Shown one piece after another: positions 7,714 to 15,271 of a stretch of 47,345 bases of DNA. How positions within the stretch are numbered: position 1 is the first letter of the stretch; each line of letters starts with the position of its first letter. The translations under genes were made by a program, and so were the position numbers. The stretch lies in NCBI RefSeq assembly GCF_013817205.1, contig NZ_JACDDD010000023.1, positions 1 through 47,345 on the forward strand, read 5' to 3'. Source of the DNA: Polaromonas sp. (GTDB taxonomy: Bacteria; Pseudomonadota; Gammaproteobacteria; Burkholderiales; Burkholderiaceae_C). The notes beneath the pieces were generated by a model. That model made no database searches and was not told the DNA's origin. It saw nothing but the letters and a program-made list of their open reading frames with translations.

Positions 7714-8205
7714 ATGACAGAAACTTCAGAATTCGACACCTATGACGGCCGTATCCTGGCCGAACTGCAAAAAGATGCACGCATCACCATGGCCGAGCTG
7801 GGGCGGCGGGTGCATCTGAGCCAGCCTGCGGTTACCGAACGTGTGCGCAAGCTCGAGCTCAATGGCGTGATCAAGGGCTACCGTGCTGAGGTGGATCTGA
7901 CGCGGCTGGGTTACGGCATTCGCGCCATCATTCGGGTGGGGCGTGTGGAATACGCCCGGGTCGTCAAGCTGATTGAGCAGACGCCAGAGGTCATCAATGC
8001 CTACAACGTCACCGGAGACGACAGCTGGGTGCTGGAGATTGCCGTGATTGACGTGGCCCACCTTGATGCCGTGGTAACCAAATTTTGCATCGTCACCGAA
8101 ACCGCGACCTGCATTGTGCTCAATGCGCCGCGCGAAAATGCCGTCGTATTGCCGGCCCGCCGTGAAAATATCAAACACTCCATCAAAAAAGTCACTGGAA
8201 GATGA
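7714..8205 (+). CDS. Lrp/AsnC family transcriptional regulator
   Basis: About 163 residues from ATG 7714 (GAAAG upstream); ATG 7699 is in frame and possible. The N-terminal AsnC-type winged HTH reads YDGRILAELQKDARITMAEL, then LSQPAVTERVRKLELNGVI. The C-terminal RAM domain includes IRVGRVEYARVVKLIEQTPE and VTGDDSWVLEIAV, which matches the usual effector-binding region (VTGxxD). It probably senses an amino acid and controls the divergent EamA permease. The stop overlaps the start of the truncated rraA by ATGA, so the two are co-translated. Confidence 0.92.
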   Translation: MTETSEFDTYDGRILAELQKDARITMAELGRRVHLSQPAVTERVRKLELNGVIKGYRAEVDLTRLGYGIRAIIRVGRVEYARVVKLIEQTPEVINAYNVTGDDSWVLEIAVIDVAHLDAVVTKFCIVTETATCIVLNAPRENAVVLPARRENIKHSIKKVTGR

Positions 8206-8522
8206 CAAACCAAGCGGCTTCGACGTTCGCCACCTCCGATTTTTGCGACCTATATAAGAACGACAGCCCCGGCCACTTTCGCGTTCTTCCCTCTGTGTTC
8301 AGGCCTTTTGGCGGTGTTCCCGCCTTTTGCGGGCCGGTCGTTACGGTCAAATGTTTTGAGGACAACTCACTGGTCAAGGCGGCGATGGACAGCAGTGGGC
8401 TGGTCGACACGCCGACCGGCCCCGTGCCGGCCGTGCTGGTGGTCGACGGCGGGGCTTCTTTGCGGCGCGCTGCGTGGGGCAAGCTCGGCGCGGCAGGTTC
8501 AGGCGGGCAGTTTGATTCCTAG
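8202..8522 (+). pseudogene. rraA: Truncated rraA (RraA / HMG aldolase-like protein)
   Basis: Residues 9-90 match the N-terminal half of RraA (ribonuclease E inhibitor and 4-hydroxy-4-methyl-2-oxoglutarate aldolase relatives): ATSDFCDLYKND, VFRPFGGVPAFCGPVVTVKC, FEDNSLVKAA and VLVVDGGASLRRA. Full-length members have about 160 residues, with the catalytic Arg/Asp region after GGxLRRA. Here similarity ends shortly after that motif, and the frame runs into the 3' end of the convergent ArsR gene (overlap 8499-8522). The active-site lid and trimer contacts are missing, so it is almost certainly non-functional. It looks like a deletion joined the ArsR gene to this locus. Translation is coupled to the Lrp gene by ATGA. 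Confidence 0.75.
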
Positions 8523-9194
8523 CCGCTTGAGCTGCTCGCCGCCTTCGGTTGTGACCTGCACCACACGCGAATGTTTTTTGCGCTCTATCCAGCCTTGCTG
8601 TGTGAAGTGCTCGGCCAGCGCGGCACCCAGCGCACCGCCCAAGTGGTCACGCCGCTCGGACCAGTCCAGGCAGCGGCAGGCAAACTGCCGGCGCCGCGCT
8701 CGGGCACCCACCAGGTCGATGCCCAGGGACGTGAAGGCCTTGCTGCCCTTGGGCGTGAGTTCCAGCTGTTTGGCCGTGGTGTCGGCCACGTCGTTGACCA
8801 GCCAGCCCTTGCGCAGCAGCAGGGCCAGCAGGCCAGTGCCCAGGCTACCTGCGAGGTGGTCATAACAGTAGCGGGCCTGGCGGATCGGTTCGGCCGCATG
8901 TGCGGCCTCGGACTCGCGCCGCGGCGCCACACGCATCAGCGACTCCAGCAGCTGCGCAACCTGCTCCGATGCTAGGCGGAAATATTTGTGCCGCCCCTGT
9001 GAAGTGCCCGCCAGGAGCCCGTCATCAAGCAGGCGTTTGAGGTGGGCGGTGGCGGTGGCCGGTGTGATGCCGGCGCCCAGCGCCAGTTCTTTCGCCGTCA
9101 ACGCGCGGCCTTCCATCAACAGCGCCAGCATCTGGATGCGGCGCGGGTCACCCACGGTGGATGCGAGGCGGGCGAGGTCTGGGTCTGCATGCAT
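8499..9194 (-). CDS. ArsR-family HTH transcriptional regulator with long C-terminal domain
   Basis: A 231-residue protein starting MHADPDLARLASTVGDPRRI, the usual ArsR entry. The winged helix includes LTAKELALGAGITPATATAH and LKRLLDDGLLAGTSQGRHKY. No ArsR-type cysteine metal site is present in the recognition helix, so it is not an obvious metal sensor. The C-terminal ~120 residues (ARYCYDHLAGSLGTGLLALL, CRCLDWSERRDHLGGALGAA) form an additional domain seen in a subgroup of ArsR-like regulators; its ligand is unknown to me. It is divergent from the OsmC gene with an 84 bp spacer, so it probably controls the OsmC-P450-ABM set. Its 3' end overlaps the rraA remnant. Confidence 0.88.
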   Translation of the reverse strand: MHADPDLARLASTVGDPRRIQMLALLMEGRALTAKELALGAGITPATATAHLKRLLDDGLLAGTSQGRHKYFRLASEQVAQLLESLMRVAPRRESEAAHAAEPIRQARYCYDHLAGSLGTGLLALLLRKGWLVNDVADTTAKQLELTPKGSKAFTSLGIDLVGARARRRQFACRCLDWSERRDHLGGALGAALAEHFTQQGWIERKKHSRVVQVTTEGGEQLKRLGIKLPA

Positions 9195-9278
9195 GGTTTG
9201 ATCTTAGACAAACTATTGTTGCTCGACAAGTTGGGTGGGCCTCGCGACACTAGACGCCTTTGAACAAGGAGGGCAGAG

Positions 9279-9752
9279 ATGGCTGAATTCACCGCCGACA
9301 TCGCATGGGAGCGCGGCGCGCAGGATTTTCTGAGCGGGCGTTACAGCCGGCGACACCTGATGTCGTTTGACGGTGGGGCCGAGGTGGCGGGCTCGTCCTC
9401 GCCGCATTCGGTGCCGCTGCCGATGTCGGACGCCGCCGCCGTCGATCCGGAAGAGGCCTTTGTGGCTTCGCTGGCCAGCTGTCACATGCTCTGGTTTCTG
9501 GCGATAGCCGCGAAACGCAAATTTTGTGTGGACCGGTACACCGATGCCGCGGTGGGTGTGATGGAAAAAAATGAGCAGGGAAAAATGGCGGTGACAGTGG
9601 TCACCCTCAGACCCGCAGTGGTTTTTTCCGGCGAGCGTTTGCCCACCCGCGAACAACTGGACCATCTGCACCACGAAGCGCACGAGGAATGTTTTATCGC
9701 GAACTCGGTGCGTACCGAGGTCCGTTGCGAACCGGTGGTCAGTGATGCTTGA
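9279..9752 (+). CDS. OsmC family protein
   Basis: A strong AAGGAGGG ribosome site precedes ATG 9279; the product has 157 residues. It matches OsmC/Ohr-type peroxidases: ASLASCHMLWFLAIAAKRKF carries the first active-site cysteine and HHEAHEECFIANSV the second, with the helix and strand spacing of the family. OsmC proteins reduce organic hydroperoxides in the cytoplasm. It overlaps the P450 gene start by 8-11 bases, so the two are translationally coupled, and it is divergent from the ArsR gene that is the likely regulator. Confidence 0.92.
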   Translation: MAEFTADIAWERGAQDFLSGRYSRRHLMSFDGGAEVAGSSSPHSVPLPMSDAAAVDPEEAFVASLASCHMLWFLAIAAKRKFCVDRYTDAAVGVMEKNEQGKMAVTVVTLRPAVVFSGERLPTREQLDHLHHEAHEECFIANSVRTEVRCEPVVSDA

Positions 9753-10845
9753 AGAGGTCCTGCTGCCGCCCGCCGATCCCATCGCTGCAGTCATCCACCC
9801 CGACCCCTGGCCGTATTACCGGCAGCTGCGCGAAACGCGGCCGCTGTATTTCGATGCCGGCCTGAAGCTCTGGGTCGCCAGCAGCCTGGCGGTGATCAGC
9901 GAGGCTTTGCAGCATCCTGCATTGGCCGTGCGACCGCCGGGCGAGGCCGTTCCGGCGGCGCTGCAGGGCACGTGGGCAGGCGAGGTGTTTGCGCGGCTGG
10001 TACGCATGACGGACGGGGCATTCCATGCGGCCCACAAGCCGGCCGTGGTGAAGGCGGTGCGGCGCTGGACCCTCGAGGACGTGGGGCGCGCCAGCCAGGC
10101 GGCAGCGGCTGACCTGGGGCCGCGGCTGGGCGCCAATGCCTTGATCAGCGGGCTGCCCGTACAAACCATGGCGCGTTTGCTCGCTGTTGCGGACAGCGCG
10201 CTGGACGCCACCTGCGCCCATGTTCAGGCCTTAGTTCAAGGCATCGCTCCCGGTGCCTCGGAAACGTCTGTGGTGCTCGCTTCAGAGGCCGCCCAGGCCC
10301 TGACGGCCCAGGGCGTGATGCAGGGGCTGGACGCAGTGCAGGCGGCCAACCGCATCGCTCTGATGCAGCAGTCGCTGGACGCCACGGCCGGCCTGCTGGG
10401 CCACACCGTGCTGATGCTGCGGCGACATCCGGCGCTGGCTGGGGCTGCAGACCAGTCCTTGTCGGCGATGCGTGGTTTCGTGACTGAGGTCGAGCGGCAC
10501 CAGGCGCCTATCCAGAACACGCGACGTTTTGCGGCGCAGGCCCTGCAACTGGCCGGGCAGCGGATTGAACTGGGGCAGGGCGTGTTGCTGCTGCTGGCCA
10601 GCGGCAACCGCGATGAGGCGCTGAATCCGCAACCCGACACCTTTGATCCGCAACGCAGCGACCGCCGCAGCCTGGGGTTCGGAGCCGGCGCCCATGTCTG
10701 TCCCGGAGCCCAGATTGCTATCGAAATAGTAGCTGCTTGCGCACGCCAAATAAGGGCTGGAGCCCGATTTGATGCATATTTCGGGAAGCTGACAGGGTTT
10801 CGCCCGCTAGGCAATGCCCGCATTCCCGTGTTTGAAGAACGATGA
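9742..10845 (+). CDS. Cytochrome P450-like protein, divergent
   Basis: It starts at GTG 9742 or ATG 9745 and has about 367 residues, short for a P450 (usually about 400). The heme-binding loop FGAGAHVCPG with the proximal cysteine near residue 320 is intact, and EVERHQAPIQNTRR holds the K-helix ExxR and following region. The I-helix is unusual: ATAGLLGHTVLML replaces the usual AGxxT(T/S) oxygen-activation motif, so normal monooxygenation is doubtful. After the heme cysteine the L-helix and following residues (325-347, IAIEIVAACARQIRAGARFD) are encoded by an R1 repeat. It is coupled to OsmC upstream and followed 18 bp later by an ABM-domain gene. The substrate is unknown. Confidence 0.85.
   Translation: MMLEEVLLPPADPIAAVIHPDPWPYYRQLRETRPLYFDAGLKLWVASSLAVISEALQHPALAVRPPGEAVPAALQGTWAGEVFARLVRMTDGAFHAAHKPAVVKAVRRWTLEDVGRASQAAAADLGPRLGANALISGLPVQTMARLLAVADSALDATCAHVQALVQGIAPGASETSVVLASEAAQALTAQGVMQGLDAVQAANRIALMQQSLDATAGLLGHTVLMLRRHPALAGAADQSLSAMRGFVTEVERHQAPIQNTRRFAAQALQLAGQRIELGQGVLLLLASGNRDEALNPQPDTFDPQRSDRRSLGFGAGAHVCPGAQIAIEIVAACARQIRAGARFDAYFGKLTGFRPLGNARIPVFEER
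10714..10781 (+). repeat. R1 dispersed repeat, copy c, inside the P450 gene
   Basis: A near full-length forward copy: ATTGCTATCGAAATAGTAGC, then the TGCTTGCGCACGCC core, AATAAGGGCTGGAGCCCG and TTTGATGCATATTTC. It codes P450 residues about 325-347 in an open frame, directly after the heme-binding cysteine loop. Confidence 0.85.
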
Positions 10846-10863
10846 TTTACAAAGGAGCACACC

Positions 10864-11208
10864 GTGGTTTCAGTGATTTTTGAAGTCTGGCCCGACCCGG
10901 CCCACCGCGAGGGCTACCTCAATTGGGCGGCCGAGCTCCACACCGAGCTGGTCAAGATGGAGGGCTTTATCTCCATTGAGCGTTTCCAGAGCCTGACCGA
11001 GCCCGACAAGGTGCTGTCACTGCAGTTCTGGCGCGACGATGCCTGCCTGACGGCCTGGCGCAATCTGGAGGCGCACCGGGCCGCGCAGGCTGCAGGCCGC
11101 AGCACCATGTTCAAGAACTACCGGCTGCGCATCGCTGAGGTGACACGCGACTACGGGCTGGCGGCGCGCGAGGAAGCACCGGCAGACTCGCGGGTGGCGC
11201 ACGGCTGA
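10864..11208 (+). CDS. Antibiotic biosynthesis monooxygenase (ABM) domain protein
   Basis: GTG 10864 follows AAAGGAG by a good distance; the product has 114 residues. The ABM fold is suggested by MVSVIFEVWPDPAHREGYL, MEGFISIERFQS, LSLQFWRDDACLTAWRN and a terminal strand YRLRIAEV. ABM proteins are small ferredoxin-like dimers that act as cofactor-free monooxygenases or heme-degrading enzymes; this one lacks features that fix the substrate. It is 18 bp after the P450 gene and is likely part of the same ArsR-linked transcript. It is convergent with the TauE/SafE gene. Confidence 0.85.
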   Translation: MVSVIFEVWPDPAHREGYLNWAAELHTELVKMEGFISIERFQSLTEPDKVLSLQFWRDDACLTAWRNLEAHRAAQAAGRSTMFKNYRLRIAEVTRDYGLAAREEAPADSRVAHG

Positions 11209-11220
11209 CGGGCTCGCGGG

Positions 11221-12039
11221 CTACAGGCTGCTCAAGCCCTTCCAGAGCATGTAGGCGGCCAGCACATAAAGGATGCTGGCAAAGACGCGTTTTAGCTTGC
11301 TCACTGGCAGCTTGTGGGCGAACCTGGCGCCCAGCGGCGCCACAAAAAAGCTGGAGATGGCGATCACCACCAGCGCGGGCAGCCAGATGTAGCCGAAGGA
11401 CGCTGGTGGCAGGTTTTGCACGGACTGGCCGCTGATCACATACCCCAGCACGTTGGCCACGGCAATCGGAAAGCCCAACGCTGCCGAGGTGGCGACCGCG
11501 TTGTGGATCGCGACGTTGCACCAGGTCATGAAGGGCACGCTGATGAATCCGCCACCTGCGCCGACCAGTCCAGAGAGAAAACCAATGCCGCCGCCGGCTG
11601 CAAACTGACCTGCCGTGCCAGGCATTTGCCGCGTCGGCTTGGGCTTCCTGTCCAGAAACATCTGGGTGGCCGAAAAGCTTACGAAAAGCCCGAAGAAGAT
11701 GGCCAGGTAAGCACCTTTGAGCAGCGCAAAAACGCCCAGGCTACCGATGATGCTGCCGATCACGATGCCGGGTGCCAGGCGCCTGACGATGTCCCATCGC
11801 ACCGCGCCGCGCTTGTGGTGTGCCCGCACGCTTGAGATGGAAGTGAAGATGATGGTTGCCATCGAAGTGGCAATCGCCATCTTGACAGCCAGATCGGGCG
11901 CCACGCCGCGTTGCGCCATGATGATGGTGATGAATGGCACCATCAGCATGCCGCCGCCTATGCCCAGCAACCCCGCGAGGAAACCTGTGCCAATGCCCAG
12001 CAGGGCGAGTTCAAGAATGAGCAGGGGTTCGAAGAGCAT
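11221..12039 (-). CDS. TauE/SafE family sulfite exporter-like permease
   Basis: A 272-residue inner-membrane protein of the family's usual size. It begins MLFEPLLILELALLGIGTGF and contains the two internal repeat signatures GLLGIGGGMLMVPF and GLVGAGGGFISVPF, each a glycine-rich re-entrant-like segment followed by VPF. About eight membrane segments are apparent. The family moves sulfite, sulfoacetate or other sulfur anions, or acts in uncharacterised anion transport; the substrate is not visible. It lies downstream of 6S RNA on the same strand with an 81 bp spacer. Read-through from zapA/6S is possible but not shown. Confidence 0.93.
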   Translation of the reverse strand: MLFEPLLILELALLGIGTGFLAGLLGIGGGMLMVPFITIIMAQRGVAPDLAVKMAIATSMATIIFTSISSVRAHHKRGAVRWDIVRRLAPGIVIGSIIGSLGVFALLKGAYLAIFFGLFVSFSATQMFLDRKPKPTRQMPGTAGQFAAGGGIGFLSGLVGAGGGFISVPFMTWCNVAIHNAVATSAALGFPIAVANVLGYVISGQSVQNLPPASFGYIWLPALVVIAISSFFVAPLGARFAHKLPVSKLKRVFASILYVLAAYMLWKGLSSL

Positions 12040-12120
12040 GCGTTGTACAGACAGGCTGCTTGCCTCGGCAAGCGGTTGGGCGGCCGGTTTGGCGAGCGGT
12101 TTAAGAAGTCAGCAAAAGGT

Positions 12121-12292
12121 GTCTGCAAGTGCCACCGGACCGTCATCCTGAACCGGGGTTCAGGTGGGCGAGGGCAGTCAGGTTTCGGGTTCGTCTGACG
12201 CGAGACGATCACGCCTGCCAGACAATTTACCAAGCCCGTGCTCGTAGAGCATTGGTTCAAGGAAATATAAAGCCCGGTGCGCACCGCAGACG
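12121..12292 (-). ncRNA. ssrS: 6S RNA
   Basis: The minus strand downstream of zapA, the conserved position of ssrS in proteobacteria, carries a 6S-like sequence of about 172 nt. The closing stem pairs GTCTGCGGTGC at the 5' end with GCACTTGCAGAC at the 3' end. GGGCTTTATATTTCCTTGAA and CACGGGCTTGG form the 5' side near the central bubble, and CCTGAACC/GGTTCAGG gives a strong hairpin in the 3' half. A TACAAT -10 box lies just upstream and a T-rich stretch (CCTTTTGC) follows. 6S RNA binds the sigma-70 RNA polymerase holoenzyme by imitating an open promoter. Ends are approximate. Confidence 0.88.
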
Positions 12293-12297
12293 ATTCC

Positions 12298-12303
12298 ATT
12301 GTA
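12298..12303 (-). promoter_or_regulatory. -10 box of the 6S RNA promoter
   Basis: TACAAT on the minus strand lies about 7 nt before the predicted 6S RNA 5' end. A clear -35 hexamer is not evident in the preceding GC-rich sequence. Confidence 0.55.
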
Positions 12304-12376
12304 GGCGCTTGTAGCTGACTGTGCAGCTGGCGGCGGGGCGCTTGATGGCGCGTCGGTGGCGGTGCACCGCGCTGCG

Positions 12377-12730
12377 TTAAAGCAGGCGTCCGTCCACACC
12401 CAGGGCGTTGTCCAGGCGTTGCAGCAATGCCGCCAGTTGGGGCTGCGCCCCATCGGCTGGTGCAGTGCCTGCCGTATCCGCCCGGGCTGCGGCAGGCGCG
12501 GCGTTGCGTGTGGCCTTCAGCGCATTGGCTTCCTGCTCGGACAGCTCGAACGCCAGGTTCAGCGCTGCCAGCACGGCGATGCGGTCGCGCGCCTTGATTT
12601 TTCCGGCGTCGCGGATCTTGCACATCGCGGCATCGACTTTTTCCACCGCATCCAGCAAGCGCGCCTCGCCACCTTCAGGGCAGCCGAGCAGATAGCTCTG
12701 GCCCATGATCTGTACATCGAGCTGCTTCAT
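12377..12730 (-). CDS. zapA: Cell division protein ZapA
   Basis: A 117-residue protein starting MKQLDVQIMGQSYLLGCPEG, the standard ZapA opening. EARLLDAVEKVDAAMCKIRD and KARDRIAVLAALNLAFELSE match the dimer domain and start of the coiled coil. A low-complexity Ala-rich stretch (~residues 78-95) precedes a conserved-looking end. ZapA binds FtsZ at midcell and cross-links protofilaments. It overlaps the upstream zapB-like gene by ATGA (12727-12730), and 6S RNA follows, the classic zapA-ssrS order. Confidence 0.93.
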   Translation of the reverse strand: MKQLDVQIMGQSYLLGCPEGGEARLLDAVEKVDAAMCKIRDAGKIKARDRIAVLAALNLAFELSEQEANALKATRNAAPAAARADTAGTAPADGAQPQLAALLQRLDNALGVDGRLL

Positions 12731-12984
12731 GAGTCTGATCCGGCTGTGCTTCTTGCGGAAGCAGCGCCCAGGCTGACGGACGATGATGAGTCGGGCAAAC
12801 GCTCAAGCAGCGCAACGACGCGCGCGCGCGCGGCGCTCAGGCGCGAGCGCAGGGAGTCGCGTTCCTGTGTGAGCACATGCACCTGTTCGCTGAGCAGGGT
12901 GTTGGTGCGCTGCAATTCCTCGTAGCGCAGCAGGAGCCGCTCGACACGTTCGGCAATCTGGTCGATGTGGGTTTGGTTCGACAT
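12727..12984 (-). CDS. ZapB-like / TIGR02449-type coiled-coil protein
   Basis: An 85-residue protein starting MSNQTHIDQIAERVERLLLR. Residues 5-65 form a heptad-like helix (LRYEELQRTNTLLSEQVHVL, TQERDSLRSRLSAARARVVA) and the tail is Ser/Ala-rich. Proteins of this kind sit directly upstream of zapA in beta- and gammaproteobacteria and are named ZapB-like or TIGR02449; a role with ZapA at the division ring is inferred from position. It is divergent from the riboswitch-led cobalamin operon, sharing a short promoter region. Confidence 0.85.
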   Translation of the reverse strand: MSNQTHIDQIAERVERLLLRYEELQRTNTLLSEQVHVLTQERDSLRSRLSAARARVVALLERLPDSSSSVSLGAASARSTAGSDS

Positions 12985-13036
12985 GGCTTTGTGATTGTAG
13001 GGTTTGCCGGGTTTTGGGGCGTAGAATCTCGCCTGT

Positions 13037-13303
13037 TGGTGCTCGCGGTGTGGTTCACACGCTGCAGTTCAACGGGAAGCAGGAGGGAGTTTTCGCCATG
13101 CGTTCGGGGTTCACCCCGGTCCGCAAGCGCCGCTACTTTTAACCTGCGCTGCCCCCGCAACGGTAAAACGGACGAATGTTTTCCCTGAAATTCAGCTTCA
13201 GGTGCATTCAGCCCCATCACAGCCACTGAGCGTTTGAACACACGTTTGGGAAGGCGATGGGGACAGTTCCGTCAGCCCGGATACCGGCCAACAAGGTGGT
13301 TGC
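13037..13303 (+). promoter_or_regulatory. Cobalamin (adenosylcobalamin-type) riboswitch
   Basis: Conserved blocks occur in the right order: AACGGGAAGC (13071-13080), the core GCTGCCCCCGCAACGGTAA (13149-13167), and the B12-box region GTCAGCCCGGATACCGGCC (13271-13289). A TAGAAT -10 box at 13022-13027 would start the transcript just upstream. The element lies between zapB and btuB and ends ~80 bp before the btuB start, leaving room for the hairpin at 13338-13367 as an expression platform. High cobalamin is expected to switch off the whole downstream operon. Confidence 0.95.
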
Positions 13304-13337
13304 ACGCCCGCAAGGGCTGCAGCCGTAACGCTCAATG

Positions 13338-13367
13338 CACTGGCGGGGAAGCCGGTGAGGGCTTTTT
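13338..13367 (+). terminator. Probable riboswitch expression-platform terminator
   Basis: CACTGGC pairs with GCCGGTG (one G-T wobble) around a GGGGAA loop and is followed by AGGGC and five T. It lies 18 bp before the btuB start, so ligand-dependent termination (or start-site masking) is plausible. Confidence 0.55.
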
Positions 13368-13384
13368 GTTGATTGTTTCCACCC

Positions 13385-15268
13385 ATGAAAACCTGTGTTT
13401 TTTATGCGCGCCCTGCCGCGTTGTCGCTGGCTTTGGCCGCTGCTTTGCCTGCGCTTTGTCAGACCGAAAAATCGTCCGAACTCGTCCAGACCGTTGTCAC
13501 GGCCTCGCGCGTGGCGACACCGGTCACCGATGTGATTGCCGACGTATCCATCATTGATCGGGAGACACTGGATCGGGCCGGGCAGTCGTCACTGCGCGAC
13601 ATCCTGGCACAGCAGCCCGGCGTGCAGATGGGCAGCAATGGAAGCTACCGCTCGAACTCAAGCATTTTCCTGCGCGGCGCCAGCAACTCGCAGACCATTG
13701 TTTTGATTGACGGCGTTCGGGTCGGCTCGGCAACTTCGGGCGGAGCATCGTTCGAGAACCTGCCGCTGGCGCGTATTGAGCGGATTGAAATTTTGCGCGG
13801 TGCCGCCTCTGCCCTGTATGGGCCGGACGCCGTGGGCGGCGTGATCCAGATTTTCACCCGTGAGCCCGCCGACGGCCTGGCACTCAGTGCCAGCGCCGGC
13901 TTTGGTTCGGACGGTCAGCGGCAACTGGACGCATCAGTGCGTGGCAGCACTGGCGCCATCGGGTACAGCCTGGGGGTATCGCGTGAAAAAGCGCGGGGCA
14001 TCAGTTCTGTTTCCAGCCCGCTATCGCCCAGTTTCAATCCCGATGCCGACGGTTTCAGTTCTACCAGCGTGGACGCCAAGCTGACCGCAAAAATCAACCG
14101 CGAGCATGCGCTGACGTTGAGTTTGCTGCAGAGCGATACCGAGTATCAGTTCGATGGTTTGCCCTCTCCCAATCCGCTGGCCTTGACCCGGCTTACCTCT
14201 GATGCCCGGGCCAAGCCAAAGCTCAACAATGCCACCTTCAAGTGGGAAGCGCAGTGGCTGCCGCAGTGGAAATCCACGCTCACAGCGGGAACCAGCGATG
14301 AGGAATCGGTCAACGAGTACTACCGCATCTCTGACAGACGCTTCGGTGGCGCCAGCCGGTTCAACACCCAGCGCAGGCAATTGACCTGGCAAAACGACTT
14401 CACGCTGGGCAAGGATGTGTTGTCTGTGTTGTTTGAGGACCGTTCCGAGGCGGTGGAGAGCTCCACCAACTACACGGTCAAGCAGCGTGACCTGCGCAGC
14501 GCCCTGGTGTCCTATGCGTTCAACCGGGAACGCTGGAATGCGCTGGCTGTGATCCGTAACGACAAAAACTCCCAGTTCGGCAGCTTCAACAACTGGGCGC
14601 TTGCCGCCGGTTACCGCTTGACGGACGGCCTGCGTGCCGTGGGCAGCGTGGGCACAAGTTTCCAGGCTCCCACCTTTAATCAGCTTTACTTTCCGGGTTT
14701 TGGCAATGCGGCCCTGGTGCCCCAGCGCAACCGGGCCACTGAAGTGGGCCTGAAATACCAGCAGGGCAATCTGGCGCTCGGAGCGGTGGCCTACCACAAC
14801 GACATTCAAGGCTTCATCATTCCATCGACCAATGTACAGAGTTCGCTGGCGGTGTTGCGCGGGGTCACGCTGACCGCCGATGTGCAGTCTGGCACCACCA
14901 GTTATGCGCTGTCTTACGACTATGCTGACCCGCGCTCCTACTCGTCTGTGCCGGCTTCCAATGGCCTGCGCCTGGTGCGTATTGCGCAACATGTACTCAA
15001 TGCCCGCGTCACCCACCGTATGGGTGATGTCAGTGTGTTTGGTGAACTCAGGCTGTCCGGCAACCGCGAGGACGCCAAGGTGGTCGGGGCTGGCCGCGAT
15101 ACCTTGCCCGGTCACAGCGTGCTCAATACCGGCGTGACCTGGAAGGTTCAGAAAGATGTCACCCTGTTAGGCCGCATCAACAACCTGACCGATACCCGCT
15201 ACATGCTTGCCAACGGCTTTTCGGTACCCGGTCGCAATTTCTTTGCGTCCGTTTCATGGGCCATGTGA
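13385..15268 (+). CDS. btuB: TonB-dependent vitamin B12 outer-membrane receptor BtuB
   Basis: ATG 13385 gives 627 residues; an ATG at 13373 is also in frame but lies before the natural signal peptide MKTCVFYARPAALSLALAAA. After cleavage near LCQTEK, a TonB-box-like segment (ELVQTVVTASR) begins the plug domain, with LRDILAQQPGVQMG, SSIFLRGASNSQTIVLIDGV and IERIEILRGAASALYGPDAV. The C-terminal barrel ends with an aromatic strand FFASVSWAM. BtuB imports cobalamin and other corrinoids across the outer membrane using TonB. Its placement behind a cobalamin riboswitch supports the substrate. It is followed 3 bp later by cobB. Confidence 0.95.
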   Translation: MKTCVFYARPAALSLALAAALPALCQTEKSSELVQTVVTASRVATPVTDVIADVSIIDRETLDRAGQSSLRDILAQQPGVQMGSNGSYRSNSSIFLRGASNSQTIVLIDGVRVGSATSGGASFENLPLARIERIEILRGAASALYGPDAVGGVIQIFTREPADGLALSASAGFGSDGQRQLDASVRGSTGAIGYSLGVSREKARGISSVSSPLSPSFNPDADGFSSTSVDAKLTAKINREHALTLSLLQSDTEYQFDGLPSPNPLALTRLTSDARAKPKLNNATFKWEAQWLPQWKSTLTAGTSDEESVNEYYRISDRRFGGASRFNTQRRQLTWQNDFTLGKDVLSVLFEDRSEAVESSTNYTVKQRDLRSALVSYAFNRERWNALAVIRNDKNSQFGSFNNWALAAGYRLTDGLRAVGSVGTSFQAPTFNQLYFPGFGNAALVPQRNRATEVGLKYQQGNLALGAVAYHNDIQGFIIPSTNVQSSLAVLRGVTLTADVQSGTTSYALSYDYADPRSYSSVPASNGLRLVRIAQHVLNARVTHRMGDVSVFGELRLSGNREDAKVVGAGRDTLPGHSVLNTGVTWKVQKDVTLLGRINNLTDTRYMLANGFSVPGRNFFASVSWAM

Positions 15269-15271
15269 GGC

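Noticed and set aside
13373-13384. Earlier btuB start at 13373
   Set aside because: It would add four residues before a well-formed signal peptide; ATG 13385 is the better start.
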